Below are positions 61,426-64,000 of a stretch of 64,000 bases of DNA, in pieces. Both the position numbers and the translations under genes were made by a program. This DNA is from Entomomonas sp945283395 (GTDB taxonomy: Bacteria; Pseudomonadota; Gammaproteobacteria; Pseudomonadales; Pseudomonadaceae): NCBI GenBank assembly GCA_946480835.1, contig CAMLLC010000012.1:12477-76476 (forward strand), read 5' to 3'. Each line of letters opens with the position of its first letter. The first letter of the stretch is position 1. The notes beneath the pieces were generated by a model. It saw only the letters and a list, made by a program, of their open reading frames with translations. It searched no databases and was not told the origin of the DNA.

Positions 61426-63949
61426 CTATTTCTCCTGACTTTCAAAAAAATGTCGCCAAGGTAAGGTTTCAATTCCTCTGGCCTTATCAATACCTTCAGC
61501 CATCAAAAACGCTGCTTCAAGCTCTGAACAGTTATGCTGTTTCATCAAGTCATAACGTTCTTTTTTCTCCTCTGGCTCAGTCATGGCCAAGGCTAATACT
61601 AAACTAGGAGGTACTGCTCTAAACATTAACTCATTTTTTTTGGATAAAACCACACCCTCTGTGTATTTACGAGGTTCTTTGGAAGCTGATAGTAATAACT
61701 GTTTCTGTGGTTCATTAAGCCGCTTAAATCGCGCAATAGCCTCTACTTCATCAGGTGGCATTACCAAGCAACACCACCACTCAATCATATTTAACATGGT
61801 CTCAGCCGCATCTGGAAAGTCCGCTAAATTCTGTGTGGCAAGCCAAAACCAAGCACCTAATTTACGCCACATCTTAGTAATCTTTACTGCATAAGGAGCA
61901 ACTAGGGGGTTTTTAGTAATGATGTGGCCTTCATCAGTAATCATAATAATAGGCCTACCATCATATTGATCTCTCTCAGCAATATTATTGACTGTATTCA
62001 TTAATGAAATATAACTAATAGCCATTTGTGCCTCATAGCCTTCACGGGCATATGTAGCGAGATCTACCACAGTTACATCGGACTCTGGCCAAGTGACACC
62101 TTCTTTATTAAATACATCACCATCAAAGCCTTGGGTAAAGAGTAAAATAGACTCAGCCATTTCATTGATACGTTCACTACGGGCTTCTTTAAGGATTGGG
62201 TCACTGGCTGCCTCTTTTAAGGCCTTGTAAATATCTTCGGTTAAAACAGCTCTATTTTCCCTTACACAAAGCTCAGCTGCATTAATAATACATTGCCTAA
62301 TCAAACTACGATCGGCGCGTGTTAGTCGATGATCTTCTTTAGCCTCACCTCCAGTAATCATCAAACGTGCGATAATTTCTAACTCCCCTAAAATATCCCG
62401 TTGTGAGTCACCCTCCTCCTCTGCATCTTCAATTACCACATCTTCAGGATTATCGGCATCTATGTCGAGGTTGGCCACTATATCAGGCCTTTCAATCAGC
62501 AATTTAGCATCATTAAAAGGTGCTAGCGTAATACCTGAGTTTTTCTTCAGGGATATTTGATTAACCGTTAAACCTTGTAACTTAAAAAACTGGCCTAGCA
62601 AACCGAATGAATTACCTGCTTCTACAATAAATATCCGAGGTCTATAGATAGCCATCACTTGCAAAATAATAGCTACGAGAGTAGCCGATTTACCTGCCCC
62701 TGTCGGACCAAATACCAACATATGAGCATTCATGGATCTATCTAGTTGCGATAAAGGGTCAAAGGTAACAGGACTCCCTCCCCTATTAAAAAATGAAATA
62801 CAAGGATGGCCAGTACCTACTGAACGCCCCCACAAAGGCAAGAGATTAGCTATGTGCTGCGCAAACAAATAACGGGTATACCAATTTTTCCTATCTTCAT
62901 TGGGGTTAAATACCATAGGTAGCCAACGAATATAAGAGTTACAGGCAGCCACTTCTTCACCGTCTTGTACAGGTTGTAACCCTGCATTAATTACGATATT
63001 AGTGAGCTGAATAACTCTTTTGTGTAATTGTTTCTCATCATCACTCTTCACATAAAAAGCCATTGTACCTTTATATAACTTATGCTTAGAAGCGATCATA
63101 GCCCTGGCTGTTTGCACATCAACTCGTGTCGACGTAGAGGCGATATTGTCACCTATGGCTTTAGAGTAGAGCTTATTTAGATGATCCTCTAATATATCTT
63201 GGGGAGTGACTATCATGGTTAAAGAAAACACCGTACTTTCAGGCAGTTGATCAAAAACCGCATTGAGTTGATCACCTGTCTTAATTTCACCTGTCAGCTG
63301 ACCTATTTTAGGTGGACTTCTTAACTGATCAATCACTACCACTTTATGGGGTACTTCATCAAAATACCAAACACCTTGTTCTACATCAGAACGGGGTTCA
63401 CTAAAAAACAGGCCTTCAGTAAAATCATGGTCAAAGGGTAGATCCAATAACTCACTGTCATTAGGGTCATTCGCTGATCTATTGAGATAAGGTACCTTAC
63501 GGTAAAAGTCGATAGGCTCATCATCGGTAAGCTGTGGTTTAGGATTAAACCAAGGCATTAACCACTGGTAAAAATCATTACCATCCATTCGACTCGCCTT
63601 AATAGAGGCACCTGATAAGCCAACAGTAACTCGCTCGCAAGCCTGATTTAATAACTGAATAGGGGTTTGATCACCGTCCTTGACTTTAAAATTAGGTAAT
63701 AACCACCTATAGATAACTAAGCGAGTTCTTCTATTTTGGCCACGCCAAGGTAACTTAGTGATAGCTTCATCCACAAACAAGCCGCCATGTTTGATAATCG
63801 ACCTAGTATGGTGCTCTGTCATATCCACATAATATTGACTAAAGCTAGAACCTTTTGCTTGTGGTTTAACATAGTCAGATAACTGTCTTACATAAGGCGT
63901 AAAATCTTCGTCATCCTGACAAAAGAACTGCACTACCCAAGGCGCAGTG
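61426..63949 (-). CDS. traC: TraC/VirB4-type conjugative ATPase, TIGR03744 (PFL_4706) family, 5' end lost
   Basis: About 840 residues of the ATPase that powers pilus assembly and substrate transfer. TAPWVVQFFCQDDEDF is where internal family sequence begins; the family normally has further residues before it. GQNRRTRLVIYRWL, Walker A VFGPTGAGKSATLVAI and Walker B IIMITDEGHIITKNP are followed by LATQNLADFPDAAETMLNMI. The frame runs into an IS21-like end at about 63948, so the open frame beyond it is not native N-terminus. The gene is therefore likely inactivated. It stands inverted and far from the TIGR03757 gene it usually precedes. Confidence 0.82.
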
Positions 63950-64000
63950 TCAATTATTGTTGAAAAGTGCACCACGATTATTGTGTAAAAGTGCACCATC
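63948..64000. mobile_element. Left end of a probable IS21-family insertion sequence (rest outside window)
   Basis: Starts TGTCAATTATTG and contains two direct repeats of about 24 bp, each ATTATTGT(T/G)(G/T)(A)AAAAGTGCACCA, ending 63974 and 63998. Multiple direct repeats near a TG...CA terminus are typical of IS21-type transposase-binding ends. No transposase is visible because the window ends. Confidence 0.5.

Noticed and set aside
63951..63999. N-terminus of the TraC-like protein starting near 63999
   Set aside because: These codons fall in direct repeats of an insertion-sequence end and do not resemble the family; the open frame across the junction is accidental.

Overview
The window reads as AT-rich chromosome of a gammaproteobacterium, most likely Pseudomonadaceae. 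The evidence is the sdhCDAB-sucAB-lpdG-sucCD order, the mig-14/dnpA pair, and Pseudomonas-like N-termini of RhlB, SecD, SdhD and Tgt. The low GC with a Pseudomonas-type gene set would suit an insect-gut lineage such as Entomomonas; that genus name is inference only.

Core chromosome (1-29.8 kb): a partial ABC-F ATPase (uup), lytic transglycosylase slt, DEAD-box helicase rhlB with a 59-residue membrane protein behind it, a lipoprotein, an MFS exporter and an exported rhodanese-like protein. Then comes the complete succinate dehydrogenase / 2-oxoglutarate dehydrogenase / succinyl-CoA synthetase cluster on the minus strand, with terminators after sdhB, lpdG and sucD. Next are queA-tgt-yajC-secD-secF (minus), then mig-14 and dnpA (plus), ending at a tRNA-Lys(CUU) gene.

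Integrative and conjugative element (from about 29.8 kb past the right edge): an ICE of the PFGI-1/PAPI-1/SPI-7 type sits at the 3' end of the tRNA-Lys gene. In order it carries a tyrosine integrase, a MobH/TraI-like relaxase, a cargo pair (ParB-like protein plus adenine methylase), and part of the mating apparatus (TIGR03757, two TraU-like TIGR03756 copies of which the second has an in-frame TGA, TIGR03755, a TraG_N-like protein). After these comes a long plus-strand run of small accessory genes with the DUF3275, DUF6094 methyltransferase and SNF2-helicase genes typical of these ICEs. The right end (minus strand) holds a type VI secretion cargo (VgrG, Tae4-like amidase, Tai4-like immunity protein), a thermonuclease, HU, and a TraC/VirB4-type ATPase whose 5' end appears to be cut by an IS21-like element at about 63948.

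Main discovery: in the accessory array (43.5-56.3 kb) almost every gene, or short gene group, has its own leader built to one plan. A hairpin H1 contains a segment A; a downstream segment B is complementary to A; and B is also complementary to a segment C that covers the Shine-Dalgarno. The plan recurs at least 14 times with different sequences but preserved complementarity, which points to mutually exclusive RNA folds controlling translation. Two of the transcription units also start with a TTGACA promoter followed by a roughly 135-nt structured RNA (two copies, five helical elements plus a pseudoknot, compensatory changes in several helices). Two 19-bp palindromes of the type TGTGTACA-N-TGTACACA precede two of the groups. 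I do not recognise these RNAs as a described family; the nearest named idea I know is the pseudoknotted, mobile-element-associated STAXI motif, and a covariance-model search would settle that. The array also holds two tandem families of small paralogous proteins.
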